Under the pieces are notes generated by a model. The model was given only the letters and a program-made list of their open reading frames with translations, was not told the DNA's origin and ran no database searches. This document shows, piece after piece, positions 1 through 10,100 of a stretch of 37,695 nucleotides of DNA; position 1 is the stretch's first letter; every line of letters starts with the position of its first letter. The DNA lies in contig JABZKD010000006.1 in the NCBI GenBank assembly GCA_015257455.1, positions 1 to 37,695 on the forward strand. The letters run 5' to 3'. The translations under genes and the position numbers were made by a program. This stretch comes from Nanosynbacter sp. GTDB lineage: Bacteria; Patescibacteriota; Saccharimonadia; Saccharimonadales; Saccharimonadaceae.

Positions 1-1
1 T

Positions 2-1738
2 TCAATTACCGTAGATGAGCTAGCAAATGCGCTCGGTCTTTCCGTGACATTTTTGATTGGCGAACTTTTTAAGCAGGGAATCGTGGCGACGATTAATCAG
101 CGCCTAGATTTTGATACCGCAAGTATTATTATTGAAGAATTGGGTTTGAAGAATGTGCGCTTGGAACGTAAGAATACTTCGACCAAAACTTCAGATCTGA
201 GAAGAGAATTATCAGACAAGGCAGTGGTACGTCCACCAGTGGTGGCGGTGATGGGTCACGTGGATCATGGTAAAACGACCTTACTCGATACGCTTTTGCA
301 TAAGAAAACGGTGGAGGGGGAAGCCGGTGGTATTACCCAACATATTTCGGCTTATCAATTGAAACATAATGAACGCCTGATTACTTTTCTAGATACGCCA
401 GGACATGAAGCTTTTGCCGCAATTCGCCAACACGGTGCGATGTTGACGGATATTGTGGTAATCGTGGTGGCGGCCGATGACGGCGTGAAACCTCAGACGG
501 TGGAAGCGATTAAGTTTGCCCAGAGTGCGAACGCGAAAATTATCGTAGCGATTAACAAGATTGACCGCGAGGGGGCAGATATTCCACGTACGATGGCGGA
601 TTTGGCGCAGCATGGTTTGAATCCAGAAGAATGGGGTGGTGATATTACGATGGTGCCAATTTCAGCCAAGCGTGGGGATAACCTCGAGAAATTACTCGAT
701 TTGATTCTTTTGACGGCAGATATCGAAGAATTGAAGGCCGACGTGCAGATTCCTTCTGAAGGTTTGGTGATTGAGTCACATATGGAGGTTGGTAAGGGTT
801 CAGTGGTGAATCTTTTGGTGACCGGTGGAGAATTAAAAACCGGAGAATTCATCGTGGCGGGTGGTGCTTATGGCAAGATTCGTACGATGTTAGATTTTCG
901 TGGTAAGCCAAAGGGTAAGGCTACGCCTTCGACTCCTGTCACAGTGACTGGTTTTAAGGAATTGCCAAATTTCGGTGATAAATTTATTGAAGTAAAAGAC
1001 GAAAAATCAGCACGCAAGATGGCGCTGCTGAACGCACAGAATTTGGTGGAAGAAAGTGCTTCGGCCAATGTGACAAGCTCGGATCTACTTCGTATGATGA
1101 ATAATGCCGATAATGCGAAGGTTTTCAATGTAATTATTAAAGGTGATGTGCTGGGTTCAGTGACTTCGGTGGTTGATTCTTTGAAGATGATCGACACGAA
1201 GGGTGAAGTGATGCTAAATATCGTGTCTTCCGGCGTGGGTGATATCACGGAAAATGATATTTATATGGCCGAGGGTGACAATACTGTGGTCTATGGCTTT
1301 AACGTTAATGTGCCAACCAATATCGTAAAATTAGCGGCGCGTGACGGTGTGGAAATTCGCAATTATAAGATTATTTATGAACTGCTCGATGATGCGAAGA
1401 CTTCGATGGAAAATCTTTTGGATGCGGAAATTGTGGAAACCGAAATGGGTGAAATGAAAATCAAGGGGGTCTTCCGTACTGAGCGCACAGCAATTATTGC
1501 AGGTGGTGAAGTATTGACTGGTTTAGCAAAAAAAGGCTTGATGGGTCGTGTCTATCATGAAAAAGAACTGATTGGTGAAGTAGAAGTCGATTCAGTGCAA
1601 AAAGAAAAAATGGATGTGAATGAATTGGTGGCTGGTGAGACTGGTGGTATCGCCTTTAAGTTAGAGAAAAAATTAGTGATCGAAGTAAATGATCGCGTGA
1701 AATTCTTTACCAGGGAATTAGTTAAAAAGAAGCTTTAA
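2..1738 (+). CDS. infB: Translation initiation factor IF-2 (5' end outside window)
   Basis: IF-2 is the GTPase that places initiator fMet-tRNA on the 30S subunit and promotes subunit joining. The reading frame is open from base 2, and the residues before the first possible start (SITVDELANALGLS) already match the IF-2 N-terminal domain, so the gene begins before the window. The G domain has G1 GHVDHGKT, switch GGITQH, G3 DTPGHEAF, G4 NKID and G5 SAK. The IF-2 beta-barrel and C-terminal domains follow, ending in VNDRVKFFTREL and TAA at 1738. Nothing is missing in the visible part. A structured repeat and terminator lie directly downstream. The family assignment is certain; only the true start is unseen. 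Confidence 0.97.
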   Translation, partial: SITVDELANALGLSVTFLIGELFKQGIVATINQRLDFDTASIIIEELGLKNVRLERKNTSTKTSDLRRELSDKAVVRPPVVAVMGHVDHGKTTLLDTLLHKKTVEGEAGGITQHISAYQLKHNERLITFLDTPGHEAFAAIRQHGAMLTDIVVIVVAADDGVKPQTVEAIKFAQSANAKIIVAINKIDREGADIPRTMADLAQHGLNPEEWGGDITMVPISAKRGDNLEKLLDLILLTADIEELKADVQIPSEGLVIESHMEVGKGSVVNLLVTGGELKTGEFIVAGGAYGKIRTMLDFRGKPKGKATPSTPVTVTGFKELPNFGDKFIEVKDEKSARKMALLNAQNLVEESASANVTSSDLLRMMNNADNAKVFNVIIKGDVLGSVTSVVDSLKMIDTKGEVMLNIVSSGVGDITENDIYMAEGDNTVVYGFNVNVPTNIVKLAARDGVEIRNYKIIYELLDDAKTSMENLLDAEIVETEMGEMKIKGVFRTERTAIIAGGEVLTGLAKKGLMGRVYHEKELIGEVEVDSVQKEKMDVNELVAGETGGIAFKLEKKLVIEVNDRVKFFTRELVKKKL

Positions 1739-1755
1739 AACCAAAAAAAGGGGGG

Positions 1756-1830
1756 AGAATGTCGCATGTCTCGTTCCGGAGACACTCAAGGGAAGAATGT
1801 CGCATGCCTTTTATCGGACCGCTCAAGGGC
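1756..1830 (+). repeat. Two imperfect tandem ~38-nt repeats downstream of infB
   Basis: The 13-mer agaatgtcgcatg occurs at 1756-1768 and 1794-1806, and ctcaaggg at 1785-1792 and 1822-1829, so a unit of 37-38 nt is present twice. The first unit holds the hairpin tgtctc/gagaca (1767-1772 with 1779-1784). The second opens the terminator structure described next. No coding sequence is visible here. Confidence 0.7.
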
Positions 1831-1880
1831 GCTTGCCCAAGCCTATGTCCTCAAAAAGGTAAGACGACATTCTTTTTTTG
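1793..1880 (+). terminator. Long nested terminator-like structure after infB
   Basis: The arm aagaatgtcg (1793-1802) pairs with cgacattctt (1865-1874), directly followed by a T run to 1879. Nested inside are cctttt/aaaagg (1807-1812 with 1854-1859) and gggc-gctt-gccc (1827-1838). The loop is long for a simple intrinsic terminator, so it may be a structured 3' end or a small RNA. The first repeat unit could also pair with the same downstream arm. Confidence 0.55.
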
Positions 1881-1946
1881 AAAAACGGAAATAACAGGTG
1901 GCGTTTTTTTTGATGTTTAAAAAAAATAGAATGGATAAAATAATAA

Positions 1947-1992
1947 AACGCTTTTGGTTTTTCTGAAGATTCTTATGGTAAAATAAAGTTAT
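1947..1992 (+). promoter_or_regulatory. Promoter of first BspA-like gene
   Basis: Extended -10 TGG-TAAAAT (TAAAAT 1979-1984) lies 8 nt before ATG 1993, with a weak TTGGTT at 1954-1959. The roughly 41-nt block 1947-1987 is almost identical to 4144-4184 before the second paralogue. No Shine-Dalgarno fits in the 8-nt gap, so a leaderless or nearly leaderless transcript is inferred. Confidence 0.7.
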
Positions 1993-4123
1993 ATGCAAGG
2001 CCAAAAATCGCAAGCCGCAGAGACTCACGGGGGGGGGGTGGTTTAATAGAGAATTAAAGCTCATTCTTGTATTTTTTGGTTTAATTTCTTTTTATAATTT
2101 GATTTTTAGCGACAATACTTTTGCTTTATACACTCCGACGCTTTCGGCTTCGGTGGATAAATCTGATATCACAGTCTCAGGAAGTACTGTTCTTAGATTT
2201 AATAAAACCTCATTTAATTCGTTTAACTTAATAGTAAAAACGAATAATCGAACTGGTTACACGGCGGCGATTAGTACGGAAACAGATGATACCTCGTTGA
2301 AAAATTTAGACTCCACGTCAGGAGCGAAAATTCAGTCGATTACTGAGAATTTAGCATTAGATAATTTTACTGCAAATACCTGGGGTTATAAAATGGGATC
2401 AGAAAATAAATTTAAACCAATCCCGTCAGCTTCTAGTCCAGTTAATATCATACAGACAACTAATAGTACTGGCTACAATGCACTCACTAATGGCATTGGT
2501 TATAATGAAATTAACGTAATTAATCTCGGGGTAAAACTTGACGATACATTGGAAAGTGGTAACTATGCTAACAAGATGGTTATCTCCGTAGTGTCTAATC
2601 CTTATGAGAAAAAGGCAAGAATTAATAGGGGATATGACTTTAATGTAAGTGTGGGGAATTTGGACAAAAATCAAACAGTTGTAGATGGTAAGGGTAAGAG
2701 AGATAATATTTATCACATTAAGAGAAGCTTAATTACTAAAGAATTAATTCCAGCCGATGCGGTGAATATTGAAAATGGAAATACTTCGGATTATGAAGTG
2801 AAAATTTGGTTTATTCCATCGGAAAATACAGTGTATTACTGGACGGAAGCGGATAAAATTACCTTGAGTAAAGACAGTAGTTTTATGTTTGATCGAATGT
2901 CGAAATTGCAGACGATTGATTTGTCGGGATTTGATACGAGTGAAGCGGAAGATATGTCACGAATGTTCGCAGCTTCGCCGGAACTTAAATCTTTGGATTT
3001 TTCTGGATTTAATACTAGCAAGGTGAAAAATATGACGTATATGTTTTACGATGCAGGAAAAATTGAAACTTTGGATCTTTCGGCGTTTGACACAAGTAGT
3101 GTGACTACAATGTACGGGCTCTTTAATGGAATGCGTGCATTAAAAAATCTAAATATTTCTTCGTTCAATACACAAAATGTGACAGAGATGCAGGAAATGT
3201 TTCAATATAATTCATCGCTGATGAGTTTAGATTTATCGCATTTTAACACTCGCAAGGTGACAAATATGGAATGTATGTTTAAGGAAATGTCGAATGTGAC
3301 TTCTTTAGATTTGTCGAGTTTTGATACCAGAAATGTGAAGCAAATGGACAATATGTTTCAGGGTGTATTAAAAGTTCCGACATTGAGATTAAATAATTTT
3401 AATACGGAAAAAGTTGAAAACATGAGTGGAATGTTCGCATATATGGATGAGCTTGAAGATTTAGATGTCTCCTCTTTTGATACTAGAAAGGTAACGAATA
3501 TGTATGGAATGTTCTCTGGTGTGAAGAAGTTGAAAAGTATAAATGTTTCGAATTTTAATACCAGTGCAGTGACGAATATGGGCTACATGTTTAGGAATAT
3601 GGCTGCGCTAGAGAATTTGGATATAAATAATTTTAATACTTCAGCGGTCACAAATATGAATAATATGTTTTCTGGTATGACTAGTTTAAGAAGTTTGAAT
3701 TTGTCTAATTTCGACACCACGAATGTAAAAGATATGGGTGGGATGTTCCATAATATGAAAACTATAACAGAACTTAACCTGTCGAATTTTAATACGAGTA
3801 ATGTTTTGGGTATGGAGGCAATGTTTTATAATATGACTGCGCTGAAAACTTTGGATATTTCAAACTTTGATACGTCTCAGGTGGGAAGTGTGAAATCGAT
3901 TTTTGCTACTGCGGATGGGGATAACCTAGAAAGAATTTACGTAAATAATGATTTTAATACTGCGCGTTTGACTTCATATATGGATTATACAAATATGTTT
4001 ACGGGGCGAAACAAGCTCAGGGGAGGGAATGGCTCATATCTTTCTAATCCGGCTACGGCGGATTTAACTTGGCTCCGTGTAGATCGTCCGGGAGTACAAG
4101 GATACTTCACGCGGAAGTCTTAA
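1993..4123 (+). CDS. BspA-like surface protein with G10 tract, out of frame here
   Basis: This is a secreted DUF285 (BspA-type leucine-rich repeat) protein, probably an adhesin. The ATG at 1993 begins MQGQKS, exactly like the paralogue at 4190, but reaches TAA at 2044 after 17 residues because of a run of ten G (2029-2038). With nine G, or twelve, the same ATG reads into the signal peptide (RELKLILVFFGLISF, then FSDNTFA) and gives a protein of about 709 aa. The order is signal peptide, a beta-rich N-terminal domain shared with the protein at 14319, about 13 repeats of 26 aa (LDLSxFNTSxVTNMxxMF), and a C-terminal tail LRGGNGSYL...PGVQGYF. The TTG at 2099 is the first start in the downstream frame but would remove the signal peptide. 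Phase-OFF copy or homopolymer sequencing error are both possible. Confidence 0.88.
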
Positions 4124-4143
4124 ATTTGCGATAGGGAATTAAT

Positions 4144-4189
4144 AACGCTTTTGGTTTTTTTGAAGATTCTTATGGTAAAATAAATATAT
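4144..4189 (+). promoter_or_regulatory. Promoter of second BspA-like gene
   Basis: Near copy of the block at 1947-1992: extended -10 TATGG-TAAAAT (TAAAAT 4176-4181), then 8 nt to ATG 4190 with no Shine-Dalgarno. The similarity continues into the first codons, so promoter and gene start were duplicated together. Confidence 0.7.
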
Positions 4190-5986
4190 ATGCAAGGCCA
4201 AAAATCACATTCTTTTAAATTATTTTTGTGGAAAAATATTTTTGTATTAGGTACTGGTTTTTTCGCTTCTTTTCTGGGGTTAGGTTTTAATTCAAATGAA
4301 GCTTCAGCACTCTTCGTGCCAACACTTTCGGCTTCCGTGGATCAAGCGAACCTACAGGTGAACGGGAACCAGGTGATTAATTCGACAGACAAAACTACGG
4401 AAATTCCGTTTAATTTTACCGTCAACACCAATAACCGTACTGGCTACACTGCCATATTGAGTGCTGAAACCGAAAACACGGCACTAACTAATGCGAGTTC
4501 TGCTGTGGGAGCGAAAATTGATTCGATAAGTACGAACTTAACGCTAAATAATCTACCAAATAATACTTGGGGTTATAAGTTTGGTAGCTCTACGAATTAC
4601 GATCCGATTCCAGCTTTTTCTACGCCGGCGCAAATTCTCCAAACCGCAGGGAAGACCAATGGAAATGAATCAAATCAGCTGAGTATCGGCATGAAACTAG
4701 CGGATAATTTGGAATCAGGGAATTATACCAATAAATTGATTTTATCTTTTGTCTCTAATCCATATCAAATGCGAGCTGTGATGACGAATGGCCCAGATTT
4801 TAATACCAGAGTAGGGAATTTGGACCCGAACCAGGCTTATTATGCACAATCGCCATCTGATCATATACCGACTAAGCCTAATATTAAGTTTTTTAAAAGA
4901 AGTACTGTGGCACCGGTGAGTTCTATATCGACAATTAATATAGAGGACTCGGATATGTCTGATTATGAAATTAAGGCTTGGTATAATACGGCGGATCAAG
5001 CGGTTTATTATTATACGGAACCGAATGTGGTATTTTTAAATGAGAATTCGGAGGCGATGTTCCGATGGTTTACAAAAATGGAGACGATTGATCTATCTAG
5101 CTTCAATACAAGTGAAGTAATCACAATGAACACTATGTTTTATATGATGAATAGTCTAAAAAGCATTGATGTTTCTGGATTTAATACGTCTAAGGTAACT
5201 GATATGAACGCAATGTTTGATCTAACCGGCGTAATAGAACAATTAGATGTTTCGAATTTTGATACTTCAAATGTTACCGATATGAAATGGATGTTCTTTG
5301 GATTGAATAAATTAAAGAAATTAAACCTTACAAATTTTGATACAAGTAAAGTCACTAACATGTATGGTATGTTCGATGCAATGACTGATGTTAGTGAGAT
5401 AAAATTTGGCACGAATTTCAATACTAGGAATGTAACAAATATGGGGAGGATGTTTTCCAGAACGAGCTCAATTCAGCAGTTGGATTTATCACATTTTAAT
5501 ACTGGAAACGTGACAGCAATGAATGATATGTTTAGCCTAATGACATCTCTGACGCAGATTAATTTTGGAGCAAATTTTGACACTAGTAATGTGACGGATA
5601 TGACGGGAATGTTTTACCAATCAACAAGCTTAGTGAATTTGGATTTGTCACATTTTAATACGAGAAAAGTAAAAACCATGAATAGCATGTTCTCACAAAT
5701 GTCTGGTTTAACAATTTTGGATATTTCAAACTTTGAAACGCCGAGTCTAGAAGATGCCGGTAGTATGTTTGCAATTGACCCGGGTTTTTCGGATAACCTT
5801 GAGAAGATTTATGTAAATCAGGATTTTGATACATCAAAATTAACTTCTTCAACAAATGCGTTTATCAGGCGAAATAGGCTTAGGGGAGGGAATGGATCAT
5901 ATCTTTCTGACCCTTCGACCGCTGATAAAACTTGGCTTCGAGTGGATCGTCCTGGTGTGCAAGGATACTTTACGAGAAAGAGCTAG
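4190..5986 (+). CDS. BspA-like DUF285 repeat surface protein (intact)
   Basis: A 598-aa secreted protein. The N-terminus MQGQKSHSFKLF is followed by a hydrophobic stretch and a signal-peptidase-like ASA, then the mature start LFVPTLSASVD. Residues about 45-190 form the N-terminal beta-rich domain (NTNNRTGYTA, GAKIDSIS, NTWGYKFG, LESGNYTN). About nine or ten DUF285 repeats follow (for example LDVSNFDTSNVTDMKWMF), then the terminal LRGGNGSYLS and GVQGYFTRKS. No LPXTG motif or C-terminal membrane helix is present, so surface attachment is not explained by a sortase signal. It is a tandem paralogue of the preceding gene but lacks the G tract, so it should be expressed whenever its promoter is active. 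Function in adhesion to host or partner cells is inferred from the family. Confidence 0.9.
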   Translation: MQGQKSHSFKLFLWKNIFVLGTGFFASFLGLGFNSNEASALFVPTLSASVDQANLQVNGNQVINSTDKTTEIPFNFTVNTNNRTGYTAILSAETENTALTNASSAVGAKIDSISTNLTLNNLPNNTWGYKFGSSTNYDPIPAFSTPAQILQTAGKTNGNESNQLSIGMKLADNLESGNYTNKLILSFVSNPYQMRAVMTNGPDFNTRVGNLDPNQAYYAQSPSDHIPTKPNIKFFKRSTVAPVSSISTINIEDSDMSDYEIKAWYNTADQAVYYYTEPNVVFLNENSEAMFRWFTKMETIDLSSFNTSEVITMNTMFYMMNSLKSIDVSGFNTSKVTDMNAMFDLTGVIEQLDVSNFDTSNVTDMKWMFFGLNKLKKLNLTNFDTSKVTNMYGMFDAMTDVSEIKFGTNFNTRNVTNMGRMFSRTSSIQQLDLSHFNTGNVTAMNDMFSLMTSLTQINFGANFDTSNVTDMTGMFYQSTSLVNLDLSHFNTRKVKTMNSMFSQMSGLTILDISNFETPSLEDAGSMFAIDPGFSDNLEKIYVNQDFDTSKLTSSTNAFIRRNRLRGGNGSYLSDPSTADKTWLRVDRPGVQGYFTRKS

Positions 5987-7152
5987 TTTCTTGATTGGAT
6001 GCTGAGTGGGGGATCGAACTTAAAATATTGATCATGGGCGCCAATTCGATAGCTAGTTCGATGATTGGGCCTAAAATGGTTTAGTTCGGTTTTTGTTCGG
6101 TTTTGGGGTAGAAGTAGAGAAGAGCTCGATTTTTCATTAATATTGAAAAATCAAATATCCGGGGAGAGCGGGCCGGGAATTAGTCGGGAACAGAGAGGAA
6201 AAAGCCAGAGAGAGGGAAACGCAAAATTTAAATTTTTTCGTGAAATTTGGTGCAAAATACATATTTCACAAGAAGATTTATTTAAAGTCAAGGTGCCTAA
6301 CAGGGGTGGCGGTGGTGGAGTGATTCTGGAGCTCTTCTCCGAAGCCCCAGAATTATCGGAATTAACGCGTGTATTTTGATGTATGATAGATGAATTTACC
6401 TCTGTTAAATGATAATTTAGGTGGATTTTCGAACGCGCGCGGAGCAATTCCCAGGTCTTTAGAAGAGCTTTTGAAGCTGATTATAGAAGTATTTGGTTGG
6501 GGTTGAGCCGATGGAGGTGGGCTGGGAGAAAAATATCTGATGATTCTCTGTCTGCGGGTAGAAAATTAGTGGGTCCACACGATTATTTATATTTGGATGG
6601 ATTCGCCTCTTTATTGTCGCAAAATAGTTATTGTGCGACATTAAGAATCTAAGAAAAAGATGGGTAAACTATCGTCTAAAATAACTTATAAAATATTCCG
6701 CTTATGCTAAATTAGTGGTCTGCGGGCCGTCAGACGATCGTAGATGCGGTTCTGGGTCCTTGGACGGGTATTTTTATGTCCTGCAGAGAAAAGGCTCATA
6801 TAAAGGCTCATATGGCCTGATTTTTAATTTAGAGTAATTCCCCTGTGTGGTTTGAATTTTAGTTAACTAGTGCAGATTTTTAATTTATATTAGATAAAAA
6901 CTTTAGCTAACAGAGAGGGAAATGTCGGATAGAGGTGGTGTGATAGTGGTATTTAAAGATAATAATAGAGGTTAAAAGGTTATATTTCAGGGGTCTGATG
7001 GGTTTTTATAGTGATAAAACAGAGAAATAACAGGGGTGAAACAGGGGTAAAATGTGTGTGAAACAGGGGTCAAACATGGGTAAAAGTGGGAGAAAACAGG
7101 TGTGAATAGGGGTGATATAGCGCTTAAACAGGGGCGGAGAAGTGTAAAGAAG
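5987..7152. other. Gene-free 1.2-kb region
   Basis: No frame on either strand gives a protein that resembles a family, has a convincing start or matches the coding style of the neighbours. Visible contents: an inverted repeat agaagagctc (about 6118-6127) with gagctcttct (6329-6338), a promoter-like TTATGCTAAATT near 6701-6712 followed by the hairpin gtctg/cagac (6718-6722 with 6731-6735), a direct repeat aaggctcatat near 6790-6815, and G-rich repeats at 7018-7140. It may hold an undetected small RNA or decayed sequence. It is long for a genome packed this tightly. Confidence 0.6.
7018..7140. repeat. G-rich acaggggt repeats
   Basis: Irregular copies of acagggg, usually followed by t, recur about every 15-25 nt (aacaggggtgaaacagggg and diverged forms such as ataggggt and acatgggt). 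Read on the minus strand they are ACCCCTGTTTC units, the same low-complexity sequence that encodes the Thr/Pro/Val tail of the neighbouring ATPase gene at about 7480-7590. G-run spacing is too wide for a classic G-quadruplex. Confidence 0.6.
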
Positions 7153-7182
7153 AAAAATAAGCCCTTTTTAGGGCTTATTTTT
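7153..7182 (-). terminator. Intrinsic terminator of the TraG/VirB4-like gene
   Basis: On the minus strand, a stem of about 11 bp (aaataagccc with gggcttattt) is closed by a short A-rich loop and followed by a T run. It overlaps the gene's TAA stop (7181-7183). The structure is nearly symmetrical and could act in both directions. Confidence 0.8.
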
Positions 7183-10100
7183 AGTTGATTGGGGTAGGTT
7201 TCGGGCCGGAGACGGAAGTTGGTTTGTTTCCCTTTTTCTTGAAGTTGTTGCGGTTTCGGAAATTGCGATTTTTGAAGTTACGATTCCCTTGTGGCTTAGG
7301 GTGAGATTCATGGGTGTCGCTATTTGGGTTCGGTGATGATGTGGATGGATCTGAGTTTAAGGCATTTTCAGACGCCTGGGCGTGGCTTCCGGCTGAATCT
7401 GGTTGATTAGTTGTATTTGACTGCGAGGACTGTTCTGGGGCCCCTGATGCAGTATCTGCCGCATTTGAGATAGTAGGGGAATTAACAGGGGTGGAAACAG
7501 GGTTGGAGTTAGGGGTAGGATTTTTAGTTGATACAGAGGTAGAGATAGGGGTAGGGTTTTTGGTTGATATAGGGGTAGATGTGCCATGATTAACGAAAAG
7601 GGGAGTATTTCCCTGTTCTTGATTTTGGGTGATAGATTGGCTTTGAGGTTCGGAATGAGTTTGTGCGGAGGTTTTGGCCTCTAAAATCTCTTTAAGATCC
7701 TTGAGTCCTGGTTTGGCTTGATTAGTGACAGTATTTGGTGAAAATTTTTTAGTATCGAAAGGCTTAGCGGACATCGAAGGTTTGCCATTGATGAACGTCA
7801 AGGTAGGAAGATTCTCACGAGGAGCTTTATCAGCTGGTTGGCGACCAGAATTGGAGAGTTCTTGCTTATATTTTTCGCTCTGTTCAATTGTCTCGCGAAT
7901 TTGTCGTTCAATCTCAGCGCGTGGGTGAGAGTAATACTCACGGGAGTGGGCGATGATTTGATCAAAATTATCGTGAGGGCTATGTGGGATATTCAGGGTA
8001 GTAGCAGAGAAAGCAGGTACCTTTTCCCCACCGATAATCATGGAAATTACGAAGTGACGGTTATTCATTTGGATTAAATCAGATTCATCGAAAACTGGGG
8101 CGAATTGCTTAGATAGAATCGGCGCATCGTCGGCAGAAACGCGGAATGAAATCGTGGTACCGACGTTACCGAAGACGGCATTACGGACATTCTCGGTCAT
8201 CTGGGAAATGTACTGGTTGGCCACGGTGAGATTGAGGCCGTATTTACGGGCTTCGGAGAGAATTACCGCGAAAGAATCGGTGGCAAAGTTCTGAAACTCA
8301 TCGACATAAAGATAGAATGGGCGACGTTTTTCGACTTCTGGAATATCCGAGCGCGACATGGCGGCTAGCTGAATTTTGGTAACCAGGAAGGCGCCGAGAA
8401 TACCGGCATTATCTTCACCGATGAGACCTTTAGAGAGGTTAACGACCAAGATCTTCCCTTCGTCCATGATCTGGCGGACATTGAAGGTGGATTTTGGTTG
8501 ACCGATAATGTTACGAATAATTGGGTTGGCAGTGAAAGCACCGACCTTGTTGAGAACTGGAGCGATGGATTCGTTGATTTGTTTGTCATTCCATTGACCG
8601 AACTCGTGTTTCCAGAATTGTAAAACTGTGACGTCGGTACAATAATCGAGAGTTTCTTTACGAAATTCCTTATCGGTGAGGAGACGAGAAATGTCGAGCA
8701 GGGTAGTCTCTGGGCGGTCGAGCAGGGCAAGTAGAGTATAGCGTAAGATATGTTCGAGACGTGGACCCCAAGAATCACCGAACATACGCTTTAAAACGCC
8801 GATTACTTCAGAACAAACGTTTGGCTTCTTCGAGGCATCAGAAACTTCGAGTGGGTTGAAACCGACCGGATATTGCGTGTCTGCTGGGTTGAAATAAATG
8901 ACATCTTTCACACGAGAAGCGGGTACGAAACGGAGGTTATTCACTGCAAAATCACCGTGCGGATCAATAATACAGTAACCCTGATTATAGAAAACGTCAG
9001 AAAGGGCAAAAAGCTCGAGGAGTCCAGATTTACCTGCACCAGTTTGACCGATGATGTAGATATGACGAGAACGGTCGCGACGAAGCATACCAAACTGATG
9101 GTTAATGCCGCGGAAATTGGTTAGACCGAAGGCAGAAATATTTTCGTCGTTACTAGCAATACCGGTGATGAGGGGGAGTTTGGCTGGCGGTTCGGCGGTT
9201 TTAGAGGTGGCCCAGACGATGTTCGGGGTCTCTACTGAGGTATGTGGTAAATGATAAACAGAAGCGAGCTCGGAAATATTGAGAATGAAGCCTTCGTCAG
9301 TGAATTGACGGAGTTTGTAGGCTTCGAGGTCTTCTCTGTTGAAGCTACCACCGATGGATTTGAAGCCATTGAGATTGGTGGAGTTGTATTGCTTGAAGGT
9401 ACCAACCAGAGCCTGCATATCGAGCTGGGCGTTAATCTCACTGTCACCGAGGTAGGCGAGACGGATTTTGACCTGATAGCCCAGCTTAGTAGCCTTGGTT
9501 TCGGCAGCGGAAATCTGCGATTTGACGCGCTCGGAGAGTTCGACGGCTGGTTTTGGACTACCAGAGCCACCGCTTGGCGGGGTGGAAAGTGCGGAAAGGA
9601 GTTCAGCTAGCCAAGTCCAATCGATATTGAATAATTTAAGAGAGGAAGCGGGATTCTTTTGCGCTCTGACCCAAGCATCGGTTTTTTGGTGCCAGGAATC
9701 GGCGACCGGACGCGTGAGGATTTGAATCCAGAGCTCTTCGTTGCTATCAGGATTTAGCTTAGCGAGGGTGCCAGTGATGCCAGCGAGCGGATCGACTTCG
9801 AAAGTATCGAAGGTTTTGATCGGTAGGACTTCATTTTCAGTGAGTGAAAGCTCAGAGGTATAGACGACGTTGTGACTATGTACGGTTTCAGTGTAATCCT
9901 TATCGACGACGTGAATTTGCGCGCTTGGATATTGAGCATAAATCTGACCTTCGACGAAACTCTGGAGGGTTTTCGGTACATAGACATAAAAACGAATCTG
10001 TCCACCAGAGGAAACAATCTCGAAACTGAGGTGTTCCTGGGCGGTGCCAGATTGACGTAAAAGTTCAGTGTCTTTCAAAATACCGTGAAGTGAGGCGAAC

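Noticed and set aside
6065..6447. Two overlapping ORFs of about 100 aa on opposite strands
   Set aside because: No ribosome site, no family resemblance and odd composition (poly-Gly or poly-Pro from a GGT repeat).
7018..7140. G-quadruplex cluster
   Set aside because: The G4 runs are separated by about 8-20 nt, longer than usual quadruplex loops.
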